In this document: one piece after another, positions 1 to 6,769 of the stretch | Position numbering within the stretch: the stretch's first letter is position 1 | How the letters are laid out: every line of letters starts with the position of its first letter | The notes under the pieces: model-generated | The model's database searches: none | The model's input: only the letters and a program-made list of their open reading frames with translations | Told to the model about the DNA's origin: nothing | Position numbers and translations under genes: made by a program | Source: a bacterium | GTDB taxonomy: Bacteria; Patescibacteriota; Saccharimonadia; UBA4664 | DNA: 24,121 nucleotides | NCBI GenBank assembly: GCA_027449805.1 | Contig: DAIDKY010000006.1 | Span: 1-24,121 of the forward strand | Reading direction: 5' to 3'

Positions 1-202
1 CCTTGCCCTGGACCGCATTCGAGCCTAGCTCGCGTTCGACTATGTGATCAGGCGCCTTGCCGGGTCGAAAACCGGCCGCCTTAACTTTGGGGCGCAAATG
101 CACATCAAAGACGTGCTTCTTGCCCTTAGCCAGTTCGACTTCGTTTAATGTGACCGTAAAGATGGCTTCGGATTCGCTTTGGGTAGTAAGTTTGGTTTCC
201 AT
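1..202 (-). CDS. tig: Trigger factor, N-terminal part (cut by window edge)
   Basis: Trigger factor is the ribosome-bound chaperone and prolyl isomerase that meets nascent chains at the exit tunnel. Only the first 67 residues are in the window; the frame is open to the left edge and starts with METKLTTQSESEA. The decisive motif is GFRPGKAP at about residues 48-55, the ribosome-docking signature loop (GFRxGKxP) of the family, and the preceding stretch fits its N-terminal ribosome-binding domain. The ATG at 202 is the family's usual start. I see no convincing Shine-Dalgarno before it; the upstream bases read AGCTTTAGAACCT. It is separated from the tRNA-Leu transcript by a terminator at 339-361, so it probably has its own promoter in 203-335. 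The identification is strong although the PPIase and C-terminal domains lie outside the window. Confidence 0.93.
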   Translation of the reverse strand, partial: METKLTTQSESEAIFTVTLNEVELAKGKKHVFDVHLRPKVKAAGFRPGKAPDHIVERELGSNAVQGK

Positions 203-335
203 AGGTTCTAAAGCTACCACATTTAATAGTCGGTATCTAGCTTAAACGTTACCAATCCGGACGAGAAAGCGACGCACTGACTATGTCGCAGATTGGTCTG
301 ATTGCCACAACCCAACTCTACCACTTCACAAACAT
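203..335 (-). other. Structured leader/promoter region of tig
   Basis: This non-coding stretch lies between the tRNA-Leu terminator and trigger factor. It contains two nested inverted repeats: an outer pair ACCAATC (251-257) with GATTGGT (291-297), and an inner pair GCGAC (269-273) with GTCGC (285-289). If transcribed toward tig this would fold into a two-tier stem. A weak -10-like TATTAA lies about 20 nt before the tig ATG, without a good -35. Whether it is a leader structure or an operator is unknown. Confidence 0.35.
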
Positions 336-338
336 AAC

Positions 339-361
339 AAAAAAGACCCTATCTGGGCCCT
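339..361 (-). terminator. Intrinsic terminator downstream of tRNA-Leu
   Basis: Read on the minus strand, AGGGCCC (361-355), loop AGATA and GGGTCT (349-344) form a six-pair stem with G-U pairs. It is followed by T343-T339, continuing the T run of the stem base. It lies about 40 nt after the tRNA 3' end and closes the PLC-like/rsmD/tRNA-Leu transcription unit before tig. Confidence 0.6.
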
Positions 362-368
362 CCTGCGC

Positions 369-394
369 GATACCCGATACATGATACCTGATAC
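369..394. repeat. Four-copy heptad repeat GATACNN
   Basis: GATAC occurs four times at an exact 7-bp period (369, 376, 383 and 390), with variable dinucleotides CC, AT and CT between copies. It sits between the 3' end of tRNA-Leu and the terminator, so it would be in the tRNA precursor trailer. Function unknown. It could be a neutral minisatellite or a protein-binding array. Confidence 0.6.
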
Positions 395-400
395 TAAAAA

Positions 401-486
401 TGGTGCGGATGAAAGGACTTGAACCTTCACGGGGTTTCCCCCACTAGCTCCTAAGGCTAGCGTGTCTACCATTCCACCACATCCGC
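401..486 (-). tRNA. tRNA-Leu (anticodon UAG), CCA encoded
   Basis: The 86-nt minus-strand sequence folds as a class II tRNA. The acceptor GCGGATG (486-480) pairs with CATCCGC (411-405). The discriminator is A404 and CCA is encoded at 403-401. The anticodon stem CTAGC/GCTAG encloses loop CTTAGGA, with anticodon UAG at 453-451. The long variable arm GGGG-GAAA-CCCC and the T arm with GGTTCAAGTCC are both present. It decodes CUA/CUN leucine codons. Its 5' end is only 6 nt after the rsmD stop, so it is probably cut from the rsmD transcript. A T5 run follows the CCA directly. Confidence 0.95.
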
Positions 487-492
487 GTAGTG

Positions 493-1035
493 TTATTTTT
501 TACTGTAGAAGCTCAGGGCGGAGTCGCCGTAGACTTTCGTCTGGATGAGCTCTCCCGATTCTATCACCGGTGGAGTGCGCTTGCTACTGTGCGAGACGAC
601 CAAACGTCCATCTTGTACTAAAAAACGGACAAGTCGGCTCAATACGTCGTCATCGAGCTGAGAATAAGGCGGATCGGCAATTATTACGTCGTAACGTTCT
701 TGATCGGTCTGTTGTCTGGGCGATGCCAGCCAAGTCTCCACAGTCATCTGATACAAAACATAGCTAAAGTCCGCTCCAAGAGACTTGGCATTATCTTGTA
801 TTACCCTCGTTACGCTGCGGTTTGTCTCGATTGCTTCGACTAGCATAGCGCCTCTAGAAAGGGCTTCAAAACCAGCCGCACCGGATCCGGCGTAAGCATC
901 CAGTACTGTCGTACCATCGATTGGTCCGAGTACATCAAAGATGGCAGCACGCACCTTTTCACTCAGCGGGCGGACGGATCGGGTCTTGGGCTGAGCGAGG
1001 CTATGGCTGCGCCACTGGCCGCCGACGATTTTCAC
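493..1035 (-). CDS. rsmD: 16S rRNA (guanine-966-N2) methyltransferase RsmD
   Basis: RsmD transfers a methyl group from S-adenosylmethionine to N2 of G966 in 16S rRNA during 30S assembly. The 180-residue length is usual for the family. The N-terminus MKIVGGQWRSHSL and the RPLSEKVRAAIFDVL segment match the family's conserved start. The SAM-binding motif I is VLDAYAGSGAAG (44-55) and the catalytic motif is DPPY (121-124). The start is a GTG that overlaps the TGA stop of the upstream PLC-like gene by four bases (GTGA, 1035-1032), so the two are translationally coupled. tRNA-Leu follows 6 nt after the stop. The usual partner coaD is not adjacent. Confidence 0.93.
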   Translation of the reverse strand: MKIVGGQWRSHSLAQPKTRSVRPLSEKVRAAIFDVLGPIDGTTVLDAYAGSGAAGFEALSRGAMLVEAIETNRSVTRVIQDNAKSLGADFSYVLYQMTVETWLASPRQQTDQERYDVIIADPPYSQLDDDVLSRLVRFLVQDGRLVVSHSSKRTPPVIESGELIQTKVYGDSALSFYSKK

Positions 1036-1835
1036 TCGGGCTTCGCCATAGCAAGTTCTTGGCCGGCCTCAAGAATGGCCAATAGCCAAATATAGCCGAT
1101 GACGGCTGCCGTGGTCGGTGCAATATCGTTCTTTATAATAGTCGCGATATCGTTATTCCAGCCTTCCTTATAGAAACGCTCGTAAAGATTTAATTCTGCT
1201 ACTTCCCGAGCCTTTTCCTTAAAAAACTCGATCGGCCCGAGGCGACGCGCATGAGCCAGCATCGCCTCGTCGAAATTCGCACGTATCGGTACCATAATCA
1301 AAGCGAAGGCAACTCCCATCTCGAAGTTAAAGTGAGTCGAATAATGACCCTTGCTCCCCCACAATGCCCAGTGCTTCTTGGCTTGGGCCATCAGACGGGC
1401 AAAATCCTTGTCGTCCAGGGCTACGTCCTGTGCGGCTTCGCGCGCCTCATAAAGCTTTTCCTCGAGCGGCCAATGGTGTGCCGGCGTGAGGCCGTCACCA
1501 ATAAAATGCGCCATCCAAGAGGCCTCAAAAGCTGCTCGGATCTGATCGCCGGTCTTAAGGCTCTCGACCAGACGAGCGTAATGGTTGGCTATGTGCATCG
1601 GTACCTCGCCCGTATCGGTCGCCGGGTCATAAAGATGGCTTAATTCAGCTTCATTCGGGTTTTTTACCTTGAGGCCATCAGGCCCGTTGTAGCCTTCAAA
1701 ATGAATAATGTCTTTCTGAGATGGAAAACTTGCGGGCAGATAAGGCTTGATCATCTTGTATGCGGCCATATCAAAGCGCTGGTGGATGCCAGCACGTTTA
1801 ATAACCTTAGTTTGAGTAACGAAACCTGAATACAT
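1032..1835 (-). CDS. Zinc-dependent phospholipase C / S1-P1 nuclease-like protein
   Basis: 267 residues with no signal peptide. The metal-ligand pattern of the PLC/P1 nuclease fold is visible: H110-xxx-D114 followed by H120 (in HFIGDGLTPAHHWP) and H168-xxx-E172 (HFNFE). In Bacillus cereus PLC the corresponding sets are H118/D122/H128 and H142/E146, with the same D-to-H spacing. Further histidines (H18, H67, H81, H85) and D70 could complete a trinuclear zinc site. Family members hydrolyse phosphodiesters in lipids or nucleic acids; the substrate here cannot be read from sequence. The lack of a leader suggests action in the cytoplasm. It is coupled to rsmD by a 4-base overlap. No Shine-Dalgarno precedes the ATG; an extended -10 TGC-TAATCT lies 11 nt upstream. 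The fold call is motif-based and the function is unproven. Confidence 0.6.
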   Translation of the reverse strand: MYSGFVTQTKVIKRAGIHQRFDMAAYKMIKPYLPASFPSQKDIIHFEGYNGPDGLKVKNPNEAELSHLYDPATDTGEVPMHIANHYARLVESLKTGDQIRAAFEASWMAHFIGDGLTPAHHWPLEEKLYEAREAAQDVALDDKDFARLMAQAKKHWALWGSKGHYSTHFNFEMGVAFALIMVPIRANFDEAMLAHARRLGPIEFFKEKAREVAELNLYERFYKEGWNNDIATIIKNDIAPTTAAVIGYIWLLAILEAGQELAMAKPE

Positions 1836-1846
1836 GTGTTGCTACT

Positions 1847-1855
1847 AGATTAGCA
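1847..1855 (-). promoter_or_regulatory. Extended -10 of the PLC-like gene
   Basis: Minus-strand TGC-TAATCT; the hexamer at 1852-1847 ends 11 nt before the ATG at 1835. The expected start of transcription would leave a leader of only about 4 nt, and there is no Shine-Dalgarno. No -35 is recognisable because the region upstream is the terminator hairpin of the preceding gene. Confidence 0.4.
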
Positions 1856-1890
1856 CATTTAAAAAGCCCGGCGTCGGTCGACGGGGCTCT
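1856..1890 (-). terminator. Intrinsic terminator of the 1891-2349 gene
   Basis: On the minus strand the hairpin AGCCC-CGTC, loop GACC, GACG-(CC bulge)-GGGCT is followed by TTTTTAAA. It starts directly after the stop codon of the upstream membrane-protein gene and insulates it from the PLC-like gene. An A/T tract on the other flank (the end of the coding region) could let it work in both directions. Confidence 0.75.
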
Positions 1891-2349
1891 TTATTTTTTA
1901 CGCTTGTTTTTACGTTTGGTCTCGGTACGTTCGATACGCTCGCCGAAAGTCACGGCGGGACCGGTACCGTAGATCGTTACCGAGCCGGGCAAAATGGGGA
2001 TACTATCGATTGCAGCATCAGACCGGTTCAGAAGCCATTTAGCAGCAAGCCTAATCGAGTAAACCACTCCGACAGCCATAACTGCGATAACGATGAAAAT
2101 TGCAAAATCGAGCAAGAGCTGCGACATTATCCCGGTCGTAACGGCGACCAAGAAACTTAGGTAGGATAAGGCTTGCGGCAGACCGCCGCCGACATATAAT
2201 TTAAACGCACCGAACTCTATTAGACGCAACAGCCCGTAAAACAAGGCATAGAATAGAACAAACCGAAGCGGCTCCCGAGCCTCGTTCAGGTAGCGCGACA
2301 GACGATCAGCTTTCGATTCCCGATTGGTCAATTTAGTTGATTTAGTCAT
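1891..2349 (-). CDS. Unknown small membrane protein with basic C-terminal tail
   Basis: 152 residues from the ATG at 2349. I chose this start because AGAAGGAC (2358-2351) lies just upstream and a promoter overlaps the longer frame. The first 30 residues are charged. Hydrophobic segments follow at about 27-45, 58-75 and 78-100, consistent with two or three membrane helices. The last 20 residues are rich in Lys and Arg and end NKRKK, probably on the cytoplasmic side. I recognise no family. It is monocistronic: its own promoter overlaps the intergenic region shared with the divergent 2456 gene, and a terminator follows the stop at once. Confidence 0.7.
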   Translation of the reverse strand: MTKSTKLTNRESKADRLSRYLNEAREPLRFVLFYALFYGLLRLIEFGAFKLYVGGGLPQALSYLSFLVAVTTGIMSQLLLDFAIFIVIAVMAVGVVYSIRLAAKWLLNRSDAAIDSIPILPGSVTIYGTGPAVTFGERIERTETKRKNKRKK

Positions 2350-2371
2350 AGTCCTTCTCACGTATGGATAT

Positions 2372-2400
2372 ACCATAACATATTCGGATATTTTTTGCAA
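2372..2400 (-). promoter_or_regulatory. Promoter of the 1891-2349 gene
   Basis: -35 TTGCAA (2400-2395), 17-nt spacer, -10 TATGGT (2377-2372). Transcription would start near 2365, leaving a short leader that holds the AGAAGGAC ribosome binding site and ends at the ATG at 2349. The -10 match is only fair. Confidence 0.45.
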
Positions 2401-2443
2401 TAGTTTTATTGGAATTCAAAAACGAAACTATCAGGGATTAGCC

Positions 2444-2449
2444 TATAAT
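2444..2449 (+). promoter_or_regulatory. -10 box of a probably leaderless gene
   Basis: A perfect TATAAT lies exactly 6 nt before the ATG at 2456. The predicted transcription start coincides with the start codon, and no Shine-Dalgarno is present. No clear -35 is seen. Confidence 0.5.
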
Positions 2450-2455
2450 GAAGCT

Positions 2456-3031
2456 ATGAGATCAAAGACATGGCATATTTTTCTATACGGTCAGATATGG
2501 CTATATGCTTGGTTGATCATCGCTATACTGCTTCGGCCCTCAGGTTTAATCGCCAACAGTGGTGTAAGTTTCTATGGGATTTATTTAAGCACCGTTATCC
2601 CCTACTCGATCGCCTTACTTGGGGCTGCCTATTGGAATTGGCACTGTGCGGATGAACTGACCGAACCGGTATGGTTGTCGCAATCACTCCGGCTGATATC
2701 GCTTTGCCTGATTGGTATTAGCCTTACCCCTTACTCACTCGGCCTAATTTTCGACGACGCGCATACAACGATCGGAGCCCTGCTTTTTATCGTACAACTT
2801 GTCACGAGCGCTCGGATTGCCTTCTTATTACATCGACGTCTGATAACCGTATTACTGTGGTTTATCGAGTTAACTGCCGGTATTGTCTCCGCAATTTACG
2901 TTTTGTCTGATCACGGTTATCTTCTTCAGAGCCAGGTCGTTTTTCAGCTTGCCTTTGCCTCGATTATTCTCCTGGTACTTCCTTACCTCGATCACACAAA
3001 AAAACCTAGCCAAGATAGGTCATTAATCTAG
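2456..3031 (+). CDS. Unknown polytopic membrane protein
   Basis: 191 residues from the ATG at 2456 (MRSKTWHIFLYG). A longer frame back to 2324 would run through the TATAAT box and the opposing gene's promoter, so I reject it. Hydrophobic stretches at about 9-28, 42-60, 78-97, 105-122, 127-149 and 158-177 suggest six membrane helices with short loops and a charged C-terminal tail. No catalytic or binding motif is recognisable and I cannot place the family. The last 9 bases overlap the 3' end of recG, and the recG terminator lies within its final codons. Confidence 0.7.
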   Translation: MRSKTWHIFLYGQIWLYAWLIIAILLRPSGLIANSGVSFYGIYLSTVIPYSIALLGAAYWNWHCADELTEPVWLSQSLRLISLCLIGISLTPYSLGLIFDDAHTTIGALLFIVQLVTSARIAFLLHRRLITVLLWFIELTAGIVSAIYVLSDHGYLLQSQVVFQLAFASIILLVLPYLDHTKKPSQDRSLI

Positions 3032-3036
3032 GCTGG
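2998..3036 (-). terminator. recG operon terminator inside the opposing gene
   Basis: On the minus strand CC-AGCC-T-AGAT (3036-3026) pairs with ATCT-T-GGCT-A-GG (3016-3005) around a 9-nt loop. It is followed by seven T's (3004-2998). The 5' arm covers the recG stop codon, while the hairpin and T tract fall within the last 12 codons of the convergent membrane-protein gene. Confidence 0.7.
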
Positions 3037-5077
3037 TGACGGCTTTTAGGGCGCTAATCTTCATAGCGACCTCTGGATTGCGCTTCAGCGCTTCTTGATC
3101 CTCGATAAAACCGACTGCCGCCTTGCGTACTGCCGCGAGCAGTTTGGCATCGCCGATGTCGGCGAACTGAAGCTCCAGAATGCCGTGTTGTCTGGTGCCG
3201 TAGATCTGACCAGGGCCACGAAGCTCTAGGTCGATTTGTGCTAATCGAAAACCATCCTGGCTCTTCTCCATTGCCGCTAAACGCTCCATCGTATCGATGC
3301 CCTTAGACTCAGGTATAAGGAAACAATAAGAAGCATGCTCGCCACGCCCGATACGGCCGCGTAACTGATGCAAAGCGGCCAGTCCGAACTGCTGCGCACC
3401 CTCGATCAGCATAACGGTAGCGTTGGGCACGTCGATACCGACTTCAATTACTGTGGTTGCTACTAGAACGTCAATCTCGCCGGCTGCGAAAGCCGTCATT
3501 ACGTCTTGTTTGTCCTGGGTGCTTAGCCGTCCGTGCAGTACTTCGATACGACGCCCTTTAAACGGCCCCTTGGCTAAACGCTGCGACTCGGCAACGACAC
3601 TCTTCGAGCCGGACTGGTCGGACGGCTCGATGAGCGGACAGACGACGAAAACTTGGCGGCCGGACTCGATCTGTTCATTGATAAACTGATACGTCTGCTC
3701 GCGCTCACGAGCTCCGACGACCTTGGTCCGAATGGGCTGACGACCAGGCGGCAAGCCGGCCATTATACTAATATCGAGATCACCATAAACGGTTAGCTGG
3801 AGCGAACGCGGGATCGGCGTGGCCGTCATCGATAGCAGGTGCGGTAGGCGGCCGCTCTTGGCCTTTAGTGCCTGGCGTTGGCTTACGCCGAACCTATGCT
3901 GCTCGTCAACGATAACGAGACCAAGATTACGAAAATCGATCGCCTCGCTCAAGAGAGCCTGCGTACCGATAAAGAGCGTCGGTGTGGCACTGGCAGCAGC
4001 CTCGAGGACTGCCTTGCGTTCGGCAACGGACTGCTTTCCGACAACCAGATGTATCGGGTAGCCAAGTCGATCTAGTAACGGGGTTAATTTAGCAACATGC
4101 TGACGAGCCAGTATCTCCGTCGGCACCATCAGAGCAGCCTGAAAATCATTAGCCAGAGCCATCACTGCCGCCATCGTGCCGACAACGGTCTTGCCCGAGC
4201 CGACATCGCCCTCTAAAAGCCGATTCATCGGACGAGGCTTACGGAGATCCTGAAGAATCTCCCAAGCAGTCTGCCGTTGAATATCCGTCATAATAAAGTC
4301 GAGTGCCGAGGTAAAGGCCTGTGCGGCCTCGACCCTAAACTCGATAATCGGCGCCTCCTCGGTCTGGATCTCGTGTTTAATCGCCAAACTAGCAACCATG
4401 AGATACCACAACTCTTCGAAAGCAAGCCGATAGCGTGCCTTGTCGAGGGCTTTTTGACTTGTCGGCTGATGCACCTCGACCAACGCCTTTGATAACGGCA
4501 TCAGCTTGTTGCCGGTAACGATTGATTCGGGCAGTGTCTCGGATATCGTCTCGATTAATGGCAAAAGCGGACGGACTAAGGCTCGAAGCTGTTTTGAACT
4601 CAAACCCTCCGTCTCCGGGTATATCGCCACAATCCGGCCACCCTCCTTGGGATCAATGCCCGCCTCTATCGTTTCGATGGCCGGGTTCTGCAAAGCAAGG
4701 TCGTTGTTCTTAAACTTAAGCTGGCCGGAGATCATAACCGGCGTACCGGTTGGGATTGTCTTGGCCAAGTAGCTTTGATTGAACCAGATGGCTTTCACCG
4801 TTCCGGTGCCATCACTAATAATGGCTTCTGTAAGGTGCAATTTACGCGTTCTGGCATAGCGGCTTGCAACCCGCTCAACGACGCCGCGAAAACTGACCAA
4901 GCCCGGCTGCATGGCCCGAATCGGCATGATCTTACTGTAGTCGTCGTAACGGCGCGGAACATGGCGCACCAGCTCGCCCTTGGTAGTAATACCAAGCCGC
5001 TCGAGCTTACGCTCCATCTCCTGACCAACCCCCTTAAGCGAGCCGATCGGCGCTGCCTGCCAATCGTGCGCAGCCAC
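3023..5077 (-). CDS. recG: ATP-dependent DNA helicase RecG
   Basis: RecG remodels stalled replication forks and branches Holliday junctions. The 684 residues fit the family. An N-terminal wedge/OB domain (about 60-150) precedes the SF2 helicase core. Walker A is GDVGSGKT (290-297), motif II is the RecG-typical DEQH (391-394) in VIVDEQHRFGVSQRQ, motif III is SMTATPIPRS (from 416), and the helicase C domain carries QLRGRIGRG. The long N-terminal coiled segment of some RecG proteins is absent, so this is a short form. The start is GTG at 5077, sharing one base with the tyrS TAG stop (TAGTG), so translation is coupled. It is the last gene of the 6730-3023 operon. Start choice is supported by the coupling and by the N-terminal HhH-like segment GSLKGVGQEMERKLERLGI. 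Confidence 0.95.
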   Translation of the reverse strand: MAAHDWQAAPIGSLKGVGQEMERKLERLGITTKGELVRHVPRRYDDYSKIMPIRAMQPGLVSFRGVVERVASRYARTRKLHLTEAIISDGTGTVKAIWFNQSYLAKTIPTGTPVMISGQLKFKNNDLALQNPAIETIEAGIDPKEGGRIVAIYPETEGLSSKQLRALVRPLLPLIETISETLPESIVTGNKLMPLSKALVEVHQPTSQKALDKARYRLAFEELWYLMVASLAIKHEIQTEEAPIIEFRVEAAQAFTSALDFIMTDIQRQTAWEILQDLRKPRPMNRLLEGDVGSGKTVVGTMAAVMALANDFQAALMVPTEILARQHVAKLTPLLDRLGYPIHLVVGKQSVAERKAVLEAAASATPTLFIGTQALLSEAIDFRNLGLVIVDEQHRFGVSQRQALKAKSGRLPHLLSMTATPIPRSLQLTVYGDLDISIMAGLPPGRQPIRTKVVGAREREQTYQFINEQIESGRQVFVVCPLIEPSDQSGSKSVVAESQRLAKGPFKGRRIEVLHGRLSTQDKQDVMTAFAAGEIDVLVATTVIEVGIDVPNATVMLIEGAQQFGLAALHQLRGRIGRGEHASYCFLIPESKGIDTMERLAAMEKSQDGFRLAQIDLELRGPGQIYGTRQHGILELQFADIGDAKLLAAVRKAAVGFIEDQEALKRNPEVAMKISALKAVTSLD

Positions 5078-6276
5078 TACTTCACCCTATTAAATGTGAA
5101 GCGCATATACTTACGTGGGCCTATCCGCAACACATCTCCTTCTTGAACTTGAACCATTTCTAGTTCATTCTGCTTATCATTCTGGCCAATAGTATCCCCG
5201 TTTAACTTAACAGCGCCCTCATGAAGCCACCTACGCCCCTCGTTTCGACTGGTTGCATATCCTGTTTCCATAACCAGATCTAGCACTTGCCATCTTGTTT
5301 TTAACAACCTTTTAAGTGGTATTTCCTCTGGCAAGCCGCCTTCACGGAACTGTTTGTTCCAAGCCTCTTCTGCCTCGATGGCCGCCGCCTCATTATGATA
5401 AATACGCACGATTTCACGGGCTAGACTGGCTTTTGAATCTCGCGGGTTGGCACCGTTTGCCAGCATCAAGACAAGCTCATCGATCACCTCGAGCGATACC
5501 TCGGTGCAAAGTTTATAGTAAGGGGCGATCAGGTTATCGGGTACGCTCATAATTTTGCCGTACATATCGAGCGGCTCGTCGACTACGCTAACGTAATTGT
5601 CGTAACTCTTGCTCATCTTCTTAGTCCCGTCGAGTCCAACTAAGAGCTCCGCTACGACGATCGACTGCGGCTTTTGACCCATCTTTCGTTGCAGCGCCCG
5701 ACCCGCCATTAGGTTAAAGAGCTGGTCGGTACCGCCAAACTCAACGTCGGCTTTGAGCATAACGGAGTCATAGGCCTGAATCAGGGGGTACATCAGCTCA
5801 TGAAGAGCCAGTTCCTGCCCTGACTCCAATCGGTTGGCAAAATCCTCTCGTTCGATCAGCTGAGCTACGCTGATCTGCGAAGCCAACTCGAGTACATCGG
5901 CGAAGTTCATCCCCTTGAGCCATTCACTGTTACGGCGAAGTTCAACTTTCTTAAGATCAAGAATCTTACCAACCTGATCTAGGTAAGTCTTAGTATTGGC
6001 CTCGATTTCATCGTCGGTCAAAACGGGACGGGTCGTTGACTTGCCCGAAGGGTCGCCTATCTTTGTAGTGTAGTCGCCGATCAGGAAAATAACAGTGTGC
6101 CCTAGTTCCTGAAACTGCCTGAGCTTATGCAGTAGGACCGCGTGCCCAAGATGAATATCCGGACGGGTCGGATCGACGCCGAATTTAAGACGCAGCTTGC
6201 GCGGACCTTGCAGGGCAGCTTCGAGCTCTTCTTTGACTATTATCTGGCTAATACCGCGAGTTAGTAGTTCTTCCAT
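5077..6276 (-). CDS. tyrS: Tyrosyl-tRNA synthetase
   Basis: Class I synthetase that charges tRNA-Tyr. Of the 399 residues, the catalytic Rossmann domain carries the HIGH motif as HLGH (42-45) and KMSKS at 220-224, and a C-terminal S4-like RNA-binding domain runs from about 335. The segments DPTRPDIHLGH and GDYTTKIGDPSGKS look like the TyrZ-type branch rather than E. coli TyrS. The ATG at 6276 follows the stop of the upstream small membrane gene by only 4 nt (GACC) and has no good Shine-Dalgarno, so translation probably depends on reinitiation. Its stop shares one base with the recG start. No T-box leader is seen. Confidence 0.95.
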   Translation of the reverse strand: MEELLTRGISQIIVKEELEAALQGPRKLRLKFGVDPTRPDIHLGHAVLLHKLRQFQELGHTVIFLIGDYTTKIGDPSGKSTTRPVLTDDEIEANTKTYLDQVGKILDLKKVELRRNSEWLKGMNFADVLELASQISVAQLIEREDFANRLESGQELALHELMYPLIQAYDSVMLKADVEFGGTDQLFNLMAGRALQRKMGQKPQSIVVAELLVGLDGTKKMSKSYDNYVSVVDEPLDMYGKIMSVPDNLIAPYYKLCTEVSLEVIDELVLMLANGANPRDSKASLAREIVRIYHNEAAAIEAEEAWNKQFREGGLPEEIPLKRLLKTRWQVLDLVMETGYATSRNEGRRWLHEGAVKLNGDTIGQNDKQNELEMVQVQEGDVLRIGPRKYMRFTFNRVK

Positions 6277-6280
6277 GGTC

Positions 6281-6730
6281 TTAAGTGTAGCATGAGCCTA
6301 GACGCTCCAAGATGACAACGATCATAAGAATGCCCCAGGCAGCATCCGTTAGCACTCCCGGCCAGATCGTCTCGCTCCACTGGATCCAGCTATGAAAATC
6401 TCCAAACTTTCCCGAAATTCGTTTTTTCAGGAAAATCTCAGGCAGATAGAGTAGATCTGGGGAGACGGCTCCGAGCCAGCCTAAGGCCACGAGACCGCGT
6501 CGACCAGGAAAGGCAATGATTGCAATAATAAGCACGCAAAGTGATATGCCAAAATCGACCGAACCGATGATAAAACCTTTCGGCCTACGAAAGTTCAACT
6601 TTGGGATGCCAAAGTGGGGTGTTGCGTCGAGGATCAGGTGCGAGCCAATCGCCGCCGGTACCAAAATTGCCGGATCATCCACGGTGAGGCCGAGCACAAC
6701 GCCTGTCAATGAATGGTTGGTAAGTAGCAT
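6281..6730 (-). CDS. Small membrane protein, metal-dependent-hydrolase-like
   Basis: 149 residues from the ATG at 6730. Upstream in-frame starts reach into the divergent PBP gene and its promoter and are unlikely. The N-terminus MLLTNHSLTGVVLGL and the following SHLILDATPHFG motif place conserved H, D and PH residues inside or beside hydrophobic segments. This resembles membrane-embedded metal-dependent hydrolases of the YdjM type; the assignment is loose. Hydrophobic stretches lie at about 8-35, 57-78, 83-100 and 127-142. It is the first gene of the operon with tyrS (4-nt gap) and recG. A -10 TATACT lies 7 nt before the ATG, overlapping the PBP promoter on the other strand. Confidence 0.6.
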   Translation of the reverse strand: MLLTNHSLTGVVLGLTVDDPAILVPAAIGSHLILDATPHFGIPKLNFRRPKGFIIGSVDFGISLCVLIIAIIAFPGRRGLVALGWLGAVSPDLLYLPEIFLKKRISGKFGDFHSWIQWSETIWPGVLTDAAWGILMIVVILERLGSCYT

Positions 6731-6745
6731 AAGCTCTAGTATAAT
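6717..6745 (+). promoter_or_regulatory. Promoter of the PBP gene, overlapping a divergent -10
   Basis: -35 TTGGTA (6717-6722), exactly 17 nt, -10 TATAAT (6740-6745). This is the best sigma-70-type promoter in the window. It yields a leader of about 18 nt with ribosome binding site AGAGGA (6761-6766) before the ATG at 6770. On the minus strand TATACT (6743-6738) overlaps the same box and sits 7 nt before the ATG at 6730, so the two divergent operons appear to share -10 bases and may exclude each other. Confidence 0.75.
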
Positions 6746-6769
6746 GCGTAACATATAGTCAGAGGAACC

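Noticed and set aside
245..335. tRNA-His-like stretch (GTGGTAGAG ... TTGTGGC) on the minus strand
   Set aside because: The D-arm-like and anticodon-like words are there, but the anticodon stem does not pair and there is no T arm or acceptor stem.
2324..2455. Longer N-terminus for the 2456 membrane protein
   Set aside because: It would be translated through the TATAAT box and across the divergent gene's start and ribosome binding site.
6265..6280. AGACCATGGAA before tyrS, repeated at the start of the 24116 gene
   Set aside because: Only about 11 identical bases around a start codon; coincidence is likely and the second copy is at the window edge.
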